Shown here: piece by piece, positions 23,168-38,400 of the stretch
Position numbering within the stretch: the first letter of the stretch is position 1
Layout of the letters: every line of letters begins with the position of its first letter
Assembly (NCBI GenBank): GCA_903813345.2
Contig: CAIIXF020000004.1
Span: forward strand, 5,043,525 to 5,107,524
From: Owenia fusiformis
Taxonomy: Eukaryota > Annelida > Polychaeta > Sabellida > Oweniidae
Length of the DNA stretch: 64,000 nucleotides
Direction: 5' to 3'
Notes under the pieces: model-generated
What the model was told of the DNA's origin: nothing
The model's input: only the letters and a program-made list of their open reading frames with translations
The model's database searches: none
Translations under genes and position numbers: made by a program

Positions 23168-23178
23168 ATGGGCCAGGA

Positions 23179-23469
23179 AAAAGATTGGGCCCAAAAAATG
23201 TTGGCCCAGAAATTTTTTAGGGCATTTCTAGGCATTATTTTTTAATTTTTTGCCAAATTCTAGCAAATAAGGGCCAAAGGATTTTTCAGACAAAGCTTGA
23301 AATTTGCCCCTGTTAGTTTCCAGATCCGCCCCTGTGCACTCATGTTAAATTCATTTGTCTTTTTTAACAGTAACACGGAAGGTTGTACATTCGTGTTGCA
23401 TTGCATGTACTTTATACAAATGTTTAGCAGAGACCGAGGCACTGTAATAACAGTATAACATATTACAAA
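23179..23469 (+). other. Proximal 5' flank of gene B
   Basis: The segment matches 57710-58019 upstream of gene D, including TTTCCAGATCCGCC(C/T)CTGTGCACTC and AACACGGAAGGTTGTA. TCCAGATCCGCC is the inverse of the hAT-like end GGCGGATCCAG, so the promoter-proximal DNA of both genes derives in part from that repeat. A transcription start cannot be set. Confidence 0.5.
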
Positions 23470-26400
23470 ATGTTGGTCTACATTCTTCTAGGCTGTTTTG
23501 CTTTTTTAATGTATGTATGTCTAAAATACACTAATGGGAAATCAAGGATTATCGCAAAGATCCCAGGACCTAAAGGGATACCAATATTTGGGAATGCACT
23601 TCAAGTTGACCTGGAACGTATTCACAAAGATTTACTAAAATGGACTGAGGAGTATGGGCCGATCTTTAAGTTGAACTTTGCTGGGGATTTGGTTGTTGTA
23701 CTTAACAGTTATGATGCAATCTACGAAGCTCTTGTCACAAAATCGGCAGATTTTGCAGGTCAGTTCATCATTATACCACCTATATATATATTTCTCAGAG
23801 CTAGTGGTAGTATAGCCTACAAGCATACAACCGGAGCGTGTGTATATAAATAACTCAACTCTCAGGAGACATAGGATATGTTTAAGAGGGGTTGTACCAT
23901 ACAATATGAAACAAGTCTCATCCCCTCGACCCTCTTAGTAATCTGCTTCCTTACTATCCCACGCCAAAGTAAGCATTAAATATACAGCGGATCGAGTGGA
24001 TTCAAATCGTATGAATTGGATCGGGAATTCATGAAAATTATTCATATAGAACCGTTTAACCAATGATCTCGTTACTTTTATGTTTACGATAGCTAGTTCA
24101 AAGGAATAACACTACATTATTTTGGGTAGCTGCTATTACTAGCTAGGAATAATGTGCAATGTTGTTTGCTTACTTTCAAAGGCATTTGCCTCGCATCCTT
24201 GTACAGGTTGACACATAAAGAAACTTTTTCATACTATAAAGGAATGGTGTGTGGAAAGAGGGTTATCACATGAAATGGTATGGTATACCTAGAATAAACA
24301 AATTGTTGACATTTTTCCGCCTAAGCATAATCTCATATAAAACTGTTTATGGTTTCTACATGTTATTGATGCTATGTTAGCCTGACAGGCAGTGAGTAAC
24401 ACTGGCGGATCCAGAATCTAACAAGCAAAAATATTGGGCCCCTTAAACCAAAAATTGGGCGTGAATTTTGAACATTTAAGGACTATTTTTAATAATTTGG
24501 CCTCAGAAACCTCCAAAGACCCATTTTCCGAGACCCACAAAACTTTCGGGCCAAACAAATTTTTCGACTTTTTACGCGCTAACAACAGTTGGAATACATG
24601 TTTTGTAAGGTCTGTTAAGAGGAATTTTATTACTTTAAGAAGTATTTGCGCCCTTAAACTTCACCTACAAGAGAATAACAACATAGATAGTACAGTTGCA
24701 CCAGGTTATTATACTTTCAATGGCACGGTGCCCATGTCAATCTGCGCGCCTACTTAGGCATGCAGTTTATTGTTTCGATCACAAACTGTGTGCCTAAGAA
24801 CATTGCATCATTCAAGTTGGAGTCTGTGTTTTGAAATGCAATTTAAAAACATATATCCTGCATTGTTTTCTTGTTTAATGCGTTCATTCTGTGGCGAATG
24901 TACCAATCTTGCAAATACTAGCAAAAACGATGTGCAATGAATCTAATGTTTAAAACATAAGCAGATTAATGGCATTTTCGTCACTGATTTAACAGGACTT
25001 TATACGTAAATCGATCTAGCACTTCAAACATAAATGACAAATACTTCAGACTCGTTCTATATTTAATTCCTTACGCATTTATCATGTATAATTCAAAATA
25101 TTTCGAGATAAAACAGATAATCAGGAGATTAAAAAGAATTCAAACATGACCGTGCTCTATTCGAATTTCTCAACCAATCAGAATGCAGCATAGCCAATAT
25201 AGAACGTTCTCTAATTCTCCATAGATGCACGACCATGCTCTATTCAATCTGCAATTTGCATTGTTTTGAGTGACGTCACATCTCAGCTGCACATCTGGGG
25301 CTCTGTCCGGGGATAGCTGTTCTTTTTCACTCCCTCCGTAACTACTGTAACTATTTAACTATGGCTGACCCAAGGGAAAGATCAATACCCGGTGATTTCA
25401 GCGGGAAGTGGCGTTTCGTTCATTGGATGAGCTGCGCGCGCACGAATAAATGTGATTATCCAATATAATTAGGGGAGGGCTATTTGAAGTAGTTTTTGGT
25501 CTCAGGGGCGACCCAGGGCTGTTGTCTTAAGGACATTTCGTTGAAAATGAGCCATTCGGCTGATAATTGGTAAGAGTTTGCGATCTTATAATGTATAACT
25601 GTTACTCAGACACATATTTTGACACGATTCTGTTGGAAATAAGCTTTGAACCGAGAGATATTCACGATTGATATGCACATTTTTGATTGTGCCATTGCTT
25701 TTCCATTGCTCAATCCATGTATTGATAGAAGTAACATTAATAATGCAGATTGGTTTACTTTCAATACATGGCAGACACTACATATCGGTCTATTAATACC
25801 AGTTTGTGCCTTAAATAGTTTTATATTTCCATCCACGGCCTGGAGCCTGGGTGTGTTTGTCTCTTATGTGTATGCTTGTGCATGGACTTTTTATCACTAG
25901 CAGAATTTAACATGATGCAAACTCGACATTATAACTCATGCTGTAACATTTTGACTTCGCTGGAAAACAATAGGAATTCTTTTTTCTTGCCAATCAATCA
26001 TGAATCACAATCAAAATTTCAGAATGATCAATCAGGCAATGGTCCAAATCAAGTTATAACATTATATGATATTCAGCAAGAAGTCCGGTAGAAATACAGA
26101 ATATTTTAACATCAAAGCTGAAAGTTAAAAGCTAATCTGTCAATTTTCTGTCTGCAAAAGAGCGTCCCAAGAGCGTTTACATTTGACACAATAACAGACT
26201 GAGGCTTTGAAATCTAGGATTCCCCAGGAAAATATGACGTCATACTAATTAGCATAAGGATTTCCCTATTGGGGTGGGTCGAGCCTTGTTCGAAAACACA
26301 ATCCATAAATACATGCTAATTTCTAAGGAGATAGGAAGTGTATAACGTGTTTATCGATTTTGTTTAAAGATTTAATCAATTATCAAATTGTTTAAGTGGA

Positions 26401-29400
26401 TAAAGTGGTCACACTTGCTTCAATTCATAGCGAAATCGACGGATAGAAACTGACCGAATTCCCGATATCCTACCCCGTATTACTGTAGGCTATAAGCACA
26501 GTGACCTACAGAGGGCGCTATCACAAACAAGTACTGGACGAACCGATAAATTCCCGGGTATTGTAACGCCCTTGGCTGACCCATGTTTGCATACGCCGTT
26601 TAAAATCTAAAACGGGGAGTAAAATAGAACAGCCCAAACAAATTCTAAAATTTTTCCGGCCGACTTCAGAATCTTGGCAGCATGCGTATTCTTCCTTCAT
26701 GCCCGTTCCACAGACACGGCTTTTACTAGTTTTTATGTTTGAATCAGAATAAATCTCGGTTCGTGCTTTGTACAACATTCTGTCCAACCCGTGCTGAATT
26801 TCACCATATTGAATGGCCTATCATTATTTATTCCTTAAATAAAGCACAAACTGTGCGCCTATTTTAGCCAGAAATTACAAACTGCGCGCATACACTATCA
26901 AAACTACATATTATCATTGGAATTTCTACAGAGGCACGTGTAGGTGTTTTTCATATAGCTTTGGAAATTTTGCTTTATCATCAGATTTTATGAGATTTTC
27001 ATATTGAAAGTCAAAATGTATAACAAAAGTAACAATTAAGTTAGGAACGAAAAAAAATTTTATTTCCAGATCATCATCTTGGTGGACAGACTCTCATAGT
27101 ATTCCAATTATGGGGTTCTACTATTAGACACATATGTGTCTTACATATGGCGCTTACGTTTTCTAATAATACACAACAAGCTTGGATAGGCAAGCAGTTT
27201 GGAAATATTAGGCACGCAGTTGGGGAAATACATGTGAATATAGGCGCGCAGTTTGACAAGAAAAATGTTTAAATTACGTTTATGGCGTATTATCGTTTTG
27301 AACGCAAACTATGCTGCTTTAACCAGATGGAGTGATCCTATAAGATTTATATTCTAGCATACACAGACACAATGGCTAAATAAACGGCAAATTATGATAA
27401 AAAGACATAGATATAATTTAACACTGTAAATTTCAGAAGTTACTTAAGACCCTTATATTGAGATAACTAGGTTTACATCGGGAACAACATCGAGTACTAT
27501 GAGTAAATTAAGTTCATCTTCACAGAAAGATACTATCTTTAGAAGTAGACTAGCCTTGTAGTTTTCGTATTTTGGCTCTTTTTGGGAGACTTTTTCTCCC
27601 CGTGTTCCATTTTGAAATATGCGCGCAGTTTGTCAGAGTTTCAAACTGCGTGCCTATAAGGCTTGCAGACATGGACACCGTGAATGGCGGGCAAGTAAAT
27701 CAATATAAATTCCAAGTACTCAGAAAACTATGTTTACAAGTGCCCTTTGCGCGGTGCAGTTACAGTTGTTTAATTTCTTATTTAGGTCTTTTTCGTATAT
27801 CTTATTCATTTTAACTAAACGATCGCTTAATACAAGCAACGAAATTGATATCCGTTTTTGAGGTTTTATTGCATGGATTAAAGTTGCCGATTAGACAAGA
27901 TATCTTGCCAAGTTTTTCAAATGCTTGGGTCACATTTGCTCCGACTCATCAGCCGGCGTCCGGTCATATTTTGTTGAAACTTGTATTCGATTTTGAACAA
28001 AATACTCGATCGCGATGAATCGGAGCAAATGAGACTCGGTTATAAGAAGTGATCGCCAGATGTACATCGCACAGGGTGACACAAAAATACCATTCACTAA
28101 AGGAACATTTTTCTCAGTAATAAAAGAATCTTCGTTATTTTTGTGTAGTAATGTAAAGTGGAAGAAACATTTTTGTACTTGTATACCATCAACAACTTTG
28201 GAATTAAGAGGTATCACATTTCCAGGGATGCTCATGGTGAAATTATAAAAAAATGTTCAATAATACAATTTTCTGAAATTAGGTTTTCTGCCTTAGCCAT
28301 TATTTGAGTCTTTGTCGGATTGCTTTCACATATATTATTATTAATACCCATTTTCACAATTAATTTTTGTGAAATTCGATGAACTGACTCGCTTACTTGG
28401 TAAATGTTAAGAAGATATCTCTTAATTTGTTGATGCTATGCAAGCATACTGTGACGATCCTTCAGATTACTTTGAGCATGGTAATGGAATTGCCTTGAAG
28501 GATTGTCACTTTGTTTTCAACTTTTTGCTCTTCACTTTATCAATTGTGTTTTTAGTTACTCAATATTTCAAGAGTTATAAAATAATTTAAATTCTGTAAA
28601 AGGGTAGTCTGTATAACTACTTTGGCTATACTCTTAAAGTATGGTTAAAGTTTAATCATTTTACTCTATATTCATATTTAGGTTAATAACCTTCTCCTGT
28701 GTTTTTCATGTAATATTATTTACAGGATTAATGTCAACATATATATTTTGTTCATAATAAGAGTTTAATGTGAAGGTTTTCGGCCCAGTTTAATGTTATG
28801 TTACAAACTTTTTAGAAAGGGCAGTTGTCTGGGTTTGTTTTCAAAATCCAAAGTGAGGCTTATTAAGCTTGATTTAAGTAAATAAGCACGTTTTAAGTGA
28901 ATTGTCTTTTTCTGTGCTTTTATGATTCGAATTCAAGCCGGCCAGACATGGAAAACATTTTGTGGAATTTTAAACATTAAATCGTCACTAAAATTGGATA
29001 TTTATATTGCTGCAGATAAACCAACTTAGGTGTACGAGTTGGTAAAGGTAATTGACTTGATCTAATTGTATTTTTGCAGAGTTTTAGTCTTTGAAAAGAA
29101 GTATCTGTACACTTGATTTTTTCCTTAATTTTATTTATTTGCCTTGTGAACATCCCATGTTTAAATTGTCCCAGGGATTGTTAAGGAACATTTGACAAGG
29201 TTAACGCAAAGTTACACGCAGAGTTTTTGTCTTAAAGAACCTATGTAACTTATTAACCAGCGTCGAAAGCAAGTTCCCGGAGTTCTTTATGAAACCTTCC
29301 ATACAACATCCCCACAGGGAATCGTTTAGGAATATTTGACAAGGTGTACGAAAAGTTACGGTCTTTACGAACCTAATGTAACTTGCTCTAAACCAGAGTC

Positions 29401-32400
29401 AACTGCAAATTCCAGGGGTTCATAGACATCTCTATACGACATTCCCCCCCCCCCATCCAGTTTGGGACTGTATTTAGTTTGTTCACAGGGTAAATTTTAT
29501 TGATACACTAGAAATACTCCTTTGTATATTTGTATGTTAAATTCTGGGTAATTTAAAGGTGAAATCCCGGGCTTATGGGACCATTATCAAACATCATTGA
29601 AGTACTTTTAAGGGTCATGGTCATTCGAACCCCATTTTCGGACTTAAGACACCCCCTCCCCTTCTAGTTTTCCATGTCTGGTCTAATTCTATGTTAACCA
29701 CATTCTAATTCATTATAGATACTAGAATACTTTAAAATACTGTTTCCCATTTGTTTGCCAATTGTACCATAGTCTGATAGTGGCAAAATGATGTCCCACT
29801 TTTCATGTGAGTAGTATAGGGAGCTTATTTCAACCCCCCCCCCCCCAGGGATGATATAAAATTGCACTGTTAAGTTACATTTTTGGAAAAAGACCCATTT
29901 TAGGCTTTATTGCAAATTGTTTAACTGAACTTCCATTAGCTGTGCTGTTTTATGCATGTTTGGTTTGAGAGATTATATACTTGATATTACCATCTCGACA
30001 GTAGTGAATTGTGTAATGTTTGTGTAGATTAATAAATAGAAATAGAGTCGTTTTTATACATTATATAAAGATCCACAGAATATCACTTGTTGTGTTCGAT
30101 TGTTTTTTATATATATGTTAGAAAATCCCCCCCCCCTCATTTTATCTGAAGTATATTCTGGATTCAAAATAGATTCCGACTAAATTCCAGGTGACTTTAG
30201 TGATACTAACATTCAAGCAACAAGCTTTATCTTAGCTCATATTTGCTAAGGGCTTCTTTGAATAACAATCACTCACAATAAGTCATACATATATTTTCCC
30301 AGAAACTATGCAATAGTGCAGAGCTAAAGTACAATCCAGGATCTTACTTTCTTATTTAACCCTTCTCTTATTGATAATATTAGTGAGAATTTCTTTCACC
30401 CTGGTTCCAAGTTGTTACCCCAAACATCAGTTATTTCCAATGTTTTATTACTTGCTTGTTTAAATGGTGTACAAGTAATATTATCCCATGATGAGTTTGA
30501 CAGACTCCTGATTTGAAATAGCCCAACTTTAATTCTTACAAACTTTCCCACTTTTATTGTGACCAGAGAGCTTAATATACAGCTTGAAGTCCATCGTAGC
30601 ACTCTAGTGGCTAGGACTTCCACCTGGTTATACTCACACCCTAACATTATACTTATTTGATACAACTGAACACTGGGCACATTCAGAATCTGGAGTCTGT
30701 TGCCATTTGCCTTTATGAGACATACAACTTACATTGAAAACTGACAAATCTTACTTAGTCTATATTCAGATTTTGTTATCCCGTAATTGTTATCCCAAAA
30801 TTGTCCCACTTCATCCCAATTATTTTTATCCCAGAATTTATCCCTAAATTTTTATCCCTAAATTTATCCCTAATTTATCCCTAAATTTTCATCGCAAAAT
30901 TTATCCCAATTTGATCCCATTTTGTTATGATACTGTGAACACGGATGTTGTTCAATTAAATAGGGATACACATTTCAACTTTTACTTGAACTTGTCCCGA
31001 AACTAAGTTAATTAAAATATCAAATCAAACTATTGATTCTTAGACTGTATTCTGTTTACGACCCCCAAACCACGCTACCACACGAGGGTCGCGACAGAAA
31101 TGGTGGCAGCGGTGGGATGTAATACTTGACGTATTGACCCAAGCCCAGTTTAACGCCATTTCTTATGTTTATGCTAATTTGCGCTCATTAATATTCAAAG
31201 CGGGATCATTAACTGTAATTGACAATGTCGGAAAAGTCGGACATTTTTAATCTCGCTAAGCGCACCCCATTACACATGTCCGAATCCACTGAAAGACCCT
31301 TGTCTAGCCAGAAATTGCAGGCGGAAGCTTTTGACACTATTATCCCCGGGTGGTTTGATGATTCTGAAGTTGTATTGGGCCATCAACACCTTAATGAACA
31401 AGAGTTGAAATTTGCTCAAGACGATACACTTCCACTTCAATCATCAGCAACTACACCACCCCCAATAAAGAGACCATCTTTTAAGGTTTCTCCGCCTGTC
31501 AAATTGCCACGCATTCCTAAATTACCGTTAGATAGGCCTAGACCACTTCCCAAGGGTAGGTTGTTTAATCCCCTGCTTAAAATGGTTAAGCAGGATACTA
31601 AAGACCCAAAAAGTGACTTGAATTTGGTATCTTCAAAAAATGGTGAAAAAAGTGTGAGTAGTAGAGGTGGGGCATATGAACCCCCCATAGCTGGTGCACC
31701 TGGGTCCCTTGAAAAGGAAACCTTGATGGGTGCTTATGGGGGAATGCCATCTAAAACATCTCCTTTAAAGCCTCTTCCAGCCAATGGAACAAGAGCTACT
31801 GCTAAACAAGCTTTTTCACCCCTCAGTTTAGCCCCCTATTTAAAAACGGATTTAGGGACTAATGATCAAAGAGTTTTACACCCTAAGTATGAAAGGAAAA
31901 GTGATTCTCAAATTGCTAAGTCCTTTGAATTGCAAAAGCCATTGGATAAACTGTCAACAAGGGGAACATTCCGATTTAGAAAACCCTTGGATGTCCAAAC
32001 ACACCCTCATGCTTACCCTGGTAAGCCGTCCAATGCATCTACTCATACAGCTGGTAGAAAGTCTGGACATGGTTTAATGACATCCACAAAGGTTTCTTCT
32101 CATGGAAGATCTGCAAGTCATGGCAGTTTATCTGATTCAAACCCAAGCAAACATTCAATGCATACTTCTCCTCTATTACCAACTGCGAATCAGAAAAATG
32201 AGCCACAGAGCTGGCCAAACAAATTTCAGTCCTCACCATTTAGACCTTTACTTCCCCCAATTAAAATAACTGACATTCCCAGATTTAGACCAAAGACCTT
32301 AGATTTCTCTCATTCCCGTAATTTGACACTGAAGTCCCCAATTAATGTCAAACAAGAGAGAAAAGATAACTATACAAAGCCAAACTATGATTTGGTGGGT

Positions 32401-35400
32401 CATTCTAGCAAAACGGGAGTAGTAAAGGATGTGCAAGTCAACTACCACCTTTCACCCATTGCTCCAGTGCCACTGACACCTCATGGAGATGACATGCTCC
32501 AGGAAGCATATGGGGGTGAACTGTTAAAACAGACTTTGCAAAGCTCTTTACTGATCCCATCTGATAGAATACCAATCTCAATGTGTAATGACCTTAAATA
32601 CACAAGAGGTTTGCCTAAAGAGGCACTATCAGCTGATGAGTCATATGATCTCAACAGGGATTTCCAGCTTCTAAATGCCCCTAAAGTAACAAAAGAGATT
32701 ACTCAATTAAGTGAACCTAGCAAGTTGAAACATGCTGAATTTCTAACTGACCAGACTGTTTCAAACTCGGGTATTAAGTCTAAAAGTTATGAATGTATGC
32801 ATCAACCCAAAAGTACCCTTTGTAGACAAGATTTAAAGAGGCCTAATGATAGAGTCTTATGTGAATCTAGTAAATCCCCACCTTGCAAAATCCAAGTTGT
32901 TGATAAATCTGATATGTTCAGTTTATCAGATAAATCATCTCAAAGCACTGAGTTTTCTCCCAATTGCAGACAGCCATATTGTCTACCCAAAAGTGTGGAT
33001 CAGACCTATGATTCAGATTTGGAGACACGTTTATGGCTTGATGCTCAAAAACCTGGCTATAACAGAAGTGCCCCGCCCTCCCATGAGATGTCAGCCCGGG
33101 ATGCTAGTAGTGTGTGCACACCTTGTCAAAAATTCCCCTTCAAACAGGGGGTAAACGAGGATTATGCTAGATCCTCTCAAGCTGCATCACTATTCCCCTC
33201 TCCAGAATATGAAACCGCTGTTGACTTTTCTGACCTATGTGATGTAGAATATAGTAAGAAATGCCCATCTTACCATACAAAAACTAGACAAAGGCCATTT
33301 GACTACATGAATAATTCTGATAAGTATGAATCTGCTATGGAAAATAGTTTTCCTTCCCTTAGATCTACAGTTATGAGTAGATCAAAAGTGAATCCAAGTT
33401 CTCCTGGTCTCTACAGACAGATTGAAAAACCCAATGATCTGTTTATATCCAGTCCTAATACATCTGATCAGGAATCCTATACTGGAGTTGAAAAGCAAAG
33501 AAGAGGTACTTCGTTTTCTGGAAAGGAAATGAAAGCACCACTTTTCAATGGAAAGTGCAGTCTCTCAGCTTTTCTTATCCAATTTAGACTTGTCTCTAAC
33601 ATAAATGGTTGGACAGATGAAGAATCTGCCATCTTTATGGTGAGGAGTCTTGAAGGAGAGGCTGTCAATGTTTTAGATGATTTGGATGATGAAGACCTGC
33701 CAACCTTAGCTAGTATCATAAATGTCCTGAAAATTAACTATGAACCCCCTGAACAAAGTAACCATGCCCGTGCCGAGCTTAAACATAAGTTCAGGGGCAA
33801 TAATGAGCCTCTTGAAAAGTTAGCCCATGATATAAGAAAATTGTCAAGACAAGCTTTTGGGAAGTCAAGCATGTCAAAGAAGACAATTGATGACCTAGCA
33901 ACACAGGCCTTCATTGATGCTTTGAATAATGAAGAACTGGAATCCAAGCTTTCCTTTTCTAACCCTAAAACCCTCAATGAAGCTCTTACCATGGCTTTAC
34001 AATATGAGGCTTTCTTCAAGGGAAGAAAGAAGAGACTTGAAAGTTTCCAAGACCCTGGTATATGTGCTACTCCAACTCCCGTTCAGGTTAACTCATCTAC
34101 CTCATTATCTCTTTCTGAGAATGATGTGATGGAAATAGTTGAGCAAAAGATAGAGGCTTTAGCCAGAAATCTGACTCAAACTATAACAAAGGAGAAACCT
34201 GATTCCAAACTGAAAAGAAAATACTGTAAAATATGTGACTCTGGAAGTCATTCAGTATTTGATTGTACCAAAAGACATCCAAACTCCAAAGTTCCTGGAG
34301 CCACAGTATGCTTCTATTGTGGCCAGGACACTCACTGTGTAAATGCCTGCCCCTCCCTTAAGGGTAGGCTAAGTTAGCTTTTAAGCTAACTTGCATGAAT
34401 GTATCTGTATAGTAAGTCCAAGCCACCACAGGTACATCATATTCTTCCAAAGAGTGGCTGGTGAAACCATATGTGTTTGATGTAAATGTAAGAAAAAAAC
34501 TAATATATTTTTCTTTACTGAAGTCTTCCTGTCCCATTCCTGATGATTCTCATCTTATGTCTACCAGATGTCCTGAGCTGTTGAAGCTTTGATTCCTGAT
34601 AAGCTTAAACTACAATGCTCAGTGGTAGTGATGACATGACCACAGCAGAGCATTATTTAATTGTTGATATGTTCTGGATTACCAGTGACCTGCTTTACTC
34701 AAGCAATGGGGTTCATTGTGAACATTGGCCTGATCAACCAATGTTTACAGGCATGAAGCCTGTTTACGCTTTGGGGAACAAGTCTATTGAAATCCAAAGG
34801 ACATTGCAATATAATAGTTTTGTCCCTGCTTCTGTTTAAATGAGGTGGACGAACTTGTGACCCCCTGGGGGGTGAGTGCCACGAAGGACAAGAGCTCTGT
34901 CCATTTGCTTCATCGAAGTGTTTCCCTACTACTGACTGTAGGTTCCCCTCATACCCCCAGTTCCACTTTCAAGCAACTGTCCCAGCTTGTGACCCCATCC
35001 ACTGCAATGGATGTGCCCATGAAGTTTGAATCCTACCTCGCCTCCCTAACTGCCTTTGTACCAAAAGGGCAATGGTGACTGAAGTTGAATCATTCTCAGT
35101 ACAAATGTTATGAGATATTATCTGAATCCTTCCAATTGGAAACTGTTTGTGAAAGGATATATCTTGAAGATACGTTTGATTGATTCAATCTCATTTGACA
35201 ACCCTTTACTTTTCGGCCAATTCATATCACATGTGTGATATTCAAAATTTATTATTGTACTATGTGAATAACCAGTCTTATTTCCAGGACTGTAACACTT
35301 TTATTCCAGCCCAGCATGAACCAAGTGATGACCTTCAACCTAATGAACATTGTGAAATATGCTATATAAAAGTAATCTGAACAGATGAACACTATCATGA

Positions 35401-38400
35401 TTGCTGTAAGATTAAAGTGACTTATTTGGTGTAGCCAATGAAGCGACGATATTGGGAGCCACTCTTATATTGACATTGAGAATTAAAGCTTATGAACAGA
35501 GACATGTACCCTATACTTATAAGAATTGATTCTGCAGCTTTGTGATGACTCAGCATTTTGAGGAAGAACACAAAGAATGGCTGACAATCTCAATTTTATA
35601 TTGTACTAGAGACCATGCCAATACTAAACATATTCCCCTATTATATTGGGGAACCAGTGACAATGACTGTATCATCAATGAATGTGATGGTAAGAACGAT
35701 TGATAAACTTAGTGCAGACAGTATGGATTTTACTTGAAACCTTCACAAGAACCATGACCTACAAGAGAAAGATGAAAGACACTGATGCTGCTAGAGACAT
35801 TTTTGTAATTAAACGTGATTGTTTATTAGATTATGCTAGCCTTTTTATGTTATGTATTTCAGGTGAGAAATTGCAAATGATGTGTGAAATGCTTATTTTA
35901 GGTAATGTGTTTATATATGATTTTGCATCTTTAAAATTCCATAGTTCGAGGACGAACTGTTTTTAAAGGGGGAGCAGTGTGACGATCCTTCAGATTACTT
36001 TGAGCATGGTAATGGAATTGCCTTGAAGGATTGTCACTTTGTTTTCAACTTTTTGCTCTTCACTTTATCAATTGTGTTTTTAGTTACTCAATATTTCAAG
36101 AGTTATAAAATAATTTAAATTCTGTAAAAGGGTAGTCTGTATAACTACTTTGGCTATACTCTTAAAGTATGGTTAAAGTTTAATCATTTTACTCTATATT
36201 CATATTTAGGTTAATAACCTTCTCCTGTGTTTTTCATGTAATATTATTTACAGGATTAATGTCAACATATATATTTTGTTCATAATAAGAGTTTAATGTG
36301 AAGGTTTTCGGCCCAGTTTAATGTTATGTTACAAACTTTTTAGAAAGGGCAGTTGTCTGGGTTTGTTTTCAAAATCCAAAGTGAGGCTTATTAAGCTTGA
36401 TTTAAGTAAATAAGCACGTTTTAAGTGAATTGTCTTTTTCTGTGCTTTTATGATTCGAATTCAAGCCGGCCAGACATGGAAAACATTTTGTGGAATTTTA
36501 AACATTAAATCGTCACTAAAATTGGATATTTATATTGCTGCAGATAAACCAACTTAGGTGTACGAGTTGGTAAAGGTAATTGACTTGATCTAATTGTATT
36601 TTTGCAGAGTTTTAGTCTTTGAAAAGAAGTATCTGTACACTTGATTTTTTCCTTAATTTTATTTATTTGCCTTGTGAACATCCCATGTTTAAATTGTCCC
36701 AGGGATTGTTAAGGAACATTTGACAAGGTTAACGCAAAGTTACACGCAGAGTTTTTGTCTTAAAGAACCTATGTAACTTATTAACCAGCGTCGAAAGCAA
36801 GTTCCCGGAGTTCTTTATGAAACCTTCCATACAACATCCCCACAGGGAATCGTTTAGGAATATTTGACAAGGTGTACGAAAAGTTACGGTCTTTACGAAC
36901 CTAATGTAACTTGCTCTAAACCAGAGTCAACTGCAAATTCCAGGGGTTCATAGACATCTCTATACGACATTCCCCCCCCCCCATCCAGTTTGGGACTGTA
37001 TTTAGTTTGTTCACAGGGTAAATTTTATTGATACACTAGAAATACTCCTTTGTATATTTGTATGTTAAATTCTGGGTAATTTAAAGGTGAAATCCCGGGC
37101 TTATGGGACCATTATCAAACATCATTGAAGTACTTTTAAGGGTCATGGTCATTCGAACCCCATTTTCGGACTTAAGACACCCCCTCCCCTTCTAGTTTTC
37201 CATGTCTGGTCTAATTCTATGTTAACCACATTCTAATTCATTATAGATACTAGAATACTTTAAAATACTGTTTCCCATTTGTTTGCCAATTGTACCATAG
37301 TCTGATAGTGGCAAAATGATGTCCCACTTTTCATGTGAGTAGTATAGGGAGCTTATTTCAACCCCCCCCCCCCCCAGGGATGATATAAAATTGCACTGTT
37401 AAGTTACATTTTTGGAAAAAGACCCATTTTAGGCTTTATTGCAAATTGTTTAACTGAACTTCCATTAGCTGTGCTGTTTTATGCATGTTTGGTTTGAGAG
37501 ATTATATACTTGATATTACCATCTCGACAGTAGTGAATTGTGTAATGTTTGTGTAGATTAATAAATAGAAATAGAGTCGTTTTTATACATTATATAAAGA
37601 TCCACAGAATATCACTTGTTGTGTTCGATTGTTTTTTATATATATGTTAGAAAATCCCCCCCCCTCATTTTATCTGAAGTATATTCTGGATTCAAAATAG
37701 ATTCCGACTAAATTCCAGGTGACTTTAGTGATACTAACATTCAAGCAACAAGCTTTATCTTAGCTCATATTTGCTAAGGGCTTCTTTGAATAACAATCAC
37801 TCACAATAAGTCATACATATATTTTCCCAGAAACTATGCAATAGTGCAGAGCTAAAGTACAATCCAGGATCTTACTTTCTTATTTAACCCTTCTCTTATT
37901 GATAATATTAGTGAGAATTTCATTCACCCTGGTTCCAAGTTGTTACCCCAAACATCAGTTATTTCCAATGTTTTATTACTTGCTTGTTTAAATGGTGTAC
38001 AAGTAATATTATCCCATGATGAGTTTGACAGACTCCTGATTTGAAATAGCCCAACTTTAATTCTTACAAACTTTCCCACTTTTATTGTGACCAGAGAGCT
38101 TAATATACAGCTTGAAGTCCATCGTAGCACTCTAGTGGCTAGGACTTCCACCTGGTTATACTCACACCCTAACATTATACTTATTTGATACAACTGAACA
38201 CTGGGCACATTCAGAATCTGGAGTCTGTTGCCATTTGCCTTTATGAGACATACAACTTACATTGAAAACTGACAAATCTTACTTAGTCTATATTCAGATT
38301 TTGTTATCCCGTAATTGTTATCCCAAAATTGTCCCACTTCATCCCAATTATTTTTATCCCAGAATTTATCCCTAAATTTTTATCCCTAAATTTATCCCTA

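Noticed and set aside
25646-26091. Overlapping 70-84-codon frames in the ~3-kb insert of gene B intron 1
   Set aside because: No family resemblance, and the shadow frame on the other strand is equally long; likely chance.
30396-30680. 94-codon antisense frame conserved at 100% in two places (also 37924-38208)
   Set aside because: The identity reflects the two LTR copies of one recent insertion, not selection; no recognisable protein features.
34615-35078. Two frames of 74 and 77 codons after gag considered as pol remnants
   Set aside because: No protease, RT, RNase H or integrase motif visible and no frame relation to gag.
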